A DNA stretch of 64,000 nt, taken from the NCBI RefSeq assembly GCF_000376945.1, contig NZ_AQXU01000019.1, forward strand, positions 1 to 64,000, given 5' to 3'. This document shows, in pieces, positions 61,979 through 64,000 of the stretch. Each line of letters opens with the position of its first letter. The stretch's first letter is position 1. Source of the stretch: Leeia oryzae DSM 17879. Lineage in GTDB: Bacteria > Pseudomonadota > Gammaproteobacteria > Burkholderiales > Leeiaceae. The position numbers were made by a program, and so were the translations under genes. The notes beneath the pieces are model-generated. The model did no database searches and was not told the DNA's origin. It saw only the letters and a list, made by a program, of their open reading frames with translations.

Positions 61979-62900
61979 ACTGAAACCCCTTTTTGGTTGC
62001 TATGTCTGTCTGTCATCGATGCAGGCCATTCAGAGAGGGGGCCTGACAATCGCCACGGTTGATGCAGAAAACCTGGCCATCGAAGAAGGGTATCCCGACA
62101 ATCAGGCTGACCGAGTCAAACCGGTTGCAGCATTTGCTTATATTTCATGTCATCACCGGCGAAGTGTTTCTAAACAGCCCGGAGGTATCGGTTATCAAGG
62201 ATTCATCCTGCAATGACGTCCCCTTGCGACAGATATTCCGTTAACGGCTTTCGTAGAAACAAACCACCCGTCATCACATCTGCGTGCACAAGCACTGCAT
62301 TTACCTCCACGGGGGCCAGAGATCGAGTCTGGCGAACCAACTTACAAGTAACGTGTTATTGCGTTGTTACCTGTTTTACACATTGCCAGCATGTGGCCGG
62401 CAACTTGTGTACAAGTGGATGTTGGAACCCATTATTACACAAAAAAAGAAATTGTGTGCGCTGCAACATCATCATAGAGTTTGATGCTAAGTATTTGAAA
62501 AAGTTATCAAAATATCAGTGTGCTAAAGCTACGCAGGCTAAGTATGAGCGCAGGTTGCCGCAAGTTCTTATTCTGGTTGAAAAAATCAAAATTTGCATGC
62601 CTATGGCATGTTGCACTGCGGGCGGGTTTTGCCCGGCTTTGTTCAGAAAAACAGAATAAAGAATTGCGATGGATGAAATACAGAAAATGGCATTTTCAGC
62701 CCAAAAACCGGTGATTTTTTACCCCGGTACGGGTAAAGGCCGGTGATAAAAAGCAGATGCAGGGCTGGTGTGTGCCATTGGGCTGGGTGTGTCCCCGGAT
62801 TGTCCGGTTTTGTCTGTGGGGCAGGCATGCGGGCGGCGTTGATTTCTGGTAGAATCTCCCCTTTTAAGAGATCGCCTCTTGGCGACATCTGATACGTGCT
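61979..62900. other. Long gene-free region upstream of aceA and smpB
   Basis: These 922 bases hold no gene I can support. Open frames in it lack ribosome sites and have unlikely compositions. Features seen: a palindrome ACTTGTGTACAAGT (6+2+6) at 62403-62416, resembling GntR-type operators. There is also a stem TTTACCC/GGGTAAA around 62717-62736, flanked by two copies of CCGGTGAT. The aceA promoter and the smpB promoter must lie here. A small RNA is possible but not shown. Confidence 0.4.
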
Positions 62901-63359
62901 ATGAGCATTGCATCCAATAAAAAAGCGTTTCACGACTATTTCATCGAAGAAAAGTTCGAAGCCGGGCTGGTGCTGGAGGGCTGGGAGGTCAAGGCCATCC
63001 GCGAGGGCAAGGTTCAACTGAAAGAGTCGTACGTCAAACTGCTGCGTGGGGCGTTTTATCTGGTCGGGGCCCATATTACCCCGCTAAAGACCGCCAGTAC
63101 CCACATCGTTCCGGATTCTACCCGTAGCCGCAAACTGCTGCTCAATGCCCGCGAAATCGACAAGCTTATCGGCAAGGTCGAACGCGCTGGCTATACGCTG
63201 ATTGCGCTGGACATGCACTTTGTACGCGGCCGCATCAAATTGCAGATTGGCCTGGGCAAAGGCAAGAAACAACACGACAAACGCGATGCAGAGCGAGACA
63301 AAGACGCCAAGCGCGAAGCGCAGCGCGTGATGAAGCATGCCAAGGGCGGCGCAGACTGA
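62901..63359 (+). CDS. smpB: SsrA-binding protein SmpB
   Basis: A 152-residue protein that binds tmRNA and brings it to stalled ribosomes for trans-translation. It has the typical motifs [40 protein letters not shown] and [20 protein letters not shown]. The basic tail [20 protein letters not shown] is also present. Length is normal. It is followed 96 bases later by guaA. Confidence 0.97.
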   Translation: MSIASNKKAFHDYFIEEKFEAGLVLEGWEVKAIREGKVQLKESYVKLLRGAFYLVGAHITPLKTASTHIVPDSTRSRKLLLNAREIDKLIGKVERAGYTLIALDMHFVRGRIKLQIGLGKGKKQHDKRDAERDKDAKREAQRVMKHAKGGAD

Positions 63360-63455
63360 GCGTCGTCGCCTGCGCAACCCGGTTTAAAAGTTTTAAAGTA
63401 CTAAACGTTTTCTCAACCCTGAGACCTGTGCTCAGTTGTCATTCGGATACCCGCC

Positions 63456-64000
63456 ATGGACAAAATCCTTATCCTAGATTTCGGCTCTCAAGTTACCCAG
63501 CTGATTGCCCGCCGCGTTCGTGAAGCTCACGTCTACAGCGAAATTCACCCTTTTGATGTCACGATCGACTTCATCAAGGATTTTGCACCGAAGGCGATCA
63601 TTTTGTCCGGCGGCCCGAACTCGGTGTACGAGAGCGACTATCAGGCCGACCCGAAGCTGTTTGAACTGGGCGTACCGGTACTGGGCATTTGCTACGGCAT
63701 GCAATGGATGGCACAAGCACTGGGCGGCAAGGTAGAAAGCGGCAACGTGCGCGAGTTTGGCTATGCAGAAATCCGCGCCCGCGGCCACTCTGCACTGTTC
63801 CGCGATATTCAGGACAAAACCAACGACCAGGGCCACGGCCTGCTGGACGTGTGGATGAGCCATGGCGACAAAGTAACTGCCGTACCAGAAGGCTTCAAGG
63901 TCATTGCCAGCAACGACTCTTGCCCGATCGCCGCCATTGCCGACGAAGACCGCAAGTTCTACGCGGTACAGTTCCACCCGGAAGTCACCCATACCAAACA
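63456..64000 (+). CDS. guaA: GMP synthase, N-terminal glutaminase part
   Basis: The gene runs off the window after 181 codons. It makes GMP from XMP with glutamine as ammonia donor. The visible class I glutamine amidotransferase domain starts [20 protein letters not shown]. It has the nucleophile Cys in [13 protein letters not shown], and the His/Glu pair in [11 protein letters not shown]. The remaining ATP-pyrophosphatase and dimerisation domains lie beyond the edge. Confidence 0.97.
   Translation, partial: MDKILILDFGSQVTQLIARRVREAHVYSEIHPFDVTIDFIKDFAPKAIILSGGPNSVYESDYQADPKLFELGVPVLGICYGMQWMAQALGGKVESGNVREFGYAEIRARGHSALFRDIQDKTNDQGHGLLDVWMSHGDKVTAVPEGFKVIASNDSCPIAAIADEDRKFYAVQFHPEVTHTK

Noticed and set aside
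60884-62062. A 392-codon open frame on the plus strand opposite aceA
   Set aside because: It is antisense to isocitrate lyase, has no ribosome site and its sequence matches no family; the minus-strand gene is certain.
62213-62659. A 148-codon plus-strand frame in the aceA-smpB gap
   Set aside because: Cys-rich, low-complexity composition without a ribosome site; does not look like a real protein.
62717-62736. TTTACCC/GGGTAAA stem as a terminator
   Set aside because: No gene ends next to it and the T-run is before and not after the stem on the plus strand; left as an unexplained hairpin.
1-64000. CRISPR arrays, prophage structural genes, IS transposases, rRNA operons
   Set aside because: Looked for and not seen; the tRNA-Pro fragment is the only trace of integration, and no integrase gene is in the window.

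Overview
The window looks like chromosomal DNA of a betaproteobacterium, most likely of the Neisseriales or a close relative. This rests on the smpB-guaA pair at the right end, the glyoxylate-shunt genes (malate synthase G, isocitrate lyase), many LysR regulators and chemoreceptors, and moderate G+C. I cannot name a species. No rRNA, CRISPR array, intact IS element or integrase was seen. The only tRNA sequence is a 3' fragment.

Layout. (1) 1-6.6 kb: part of a myo-inositol cluster, with the end of iolB, an RpiR-type regulator, a chemoreceptor, a LacI-type regulator and an operon of a TIM-barrel isomerase plus iolG. (2) 6.7-9.2 kb: a DNA-damage module, with an SRAP/YedK protein divergent from a UmuD-like protein and UmuC. 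The UmuD-like protein has lost its Ser-Lys dyad. (3) 9.2-13.8 kb: an accessory block of unrecognised small proteins around a membrane-anchored double AAA+ ATPase. Four copies of a shared promoter-like motif lie upstream of its minus-strand genes. (4) 13.9-19.7 kb: a LivK-like binding protein, an SDR and an AraC regulator among decayed genes (M20 amidohydrolase fragment, frameshifted NCS1 permease, pyruvate carboxylase tail).

(5) 19.9-45.9 kb: a large catabolic region. It holds hutD-etfB-etfA-ETF:quinone oxidoreductase, hutG, a DAO-family FAD dehydrogenase, a DUF3422 gene, the operon P5C dehydrogenase / PotABCD-like ABC importer / PutA, a LysR regulator, a Rieske oxygenase with its reductase, a second LysR regulator, a second near-identical binding protein, an Ldh2-family dehydrogenase and an MFS transporter. 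Read together, these suggest uptake of a proline-type betaine or N-methylated amino acid. Oxidative N-demethylation by the Rieske pair and an ETF-linked flavoprotein would be followed by proline to P5C to glutamate. PutA keeps its proline dehydrogenase domain, but its aldehyde dehydrogenase domain lacks the catalytic Cys and Glu. A stand-alone P5C dehydrogenase heads the same operon and would supply that activity.

(6) 46.35-46.45 kb: the 3' part of a tRNA-Pro(GGG) gene followed by a terminator, which looks like the scar of an integration event. (7) 46.5-64 kb: mostly ordinary genes. These are a second SRAP gene, a divergent HxlR/qorB pair, a PAS-GAF-GGDEF-EAL protein, an Aer-like chemoreceptor, a Nudix protein, malate synthase G, a LysR regulator, pdxH, a DMT exporter, isocitrate lyase, smpB and the start of guaA.
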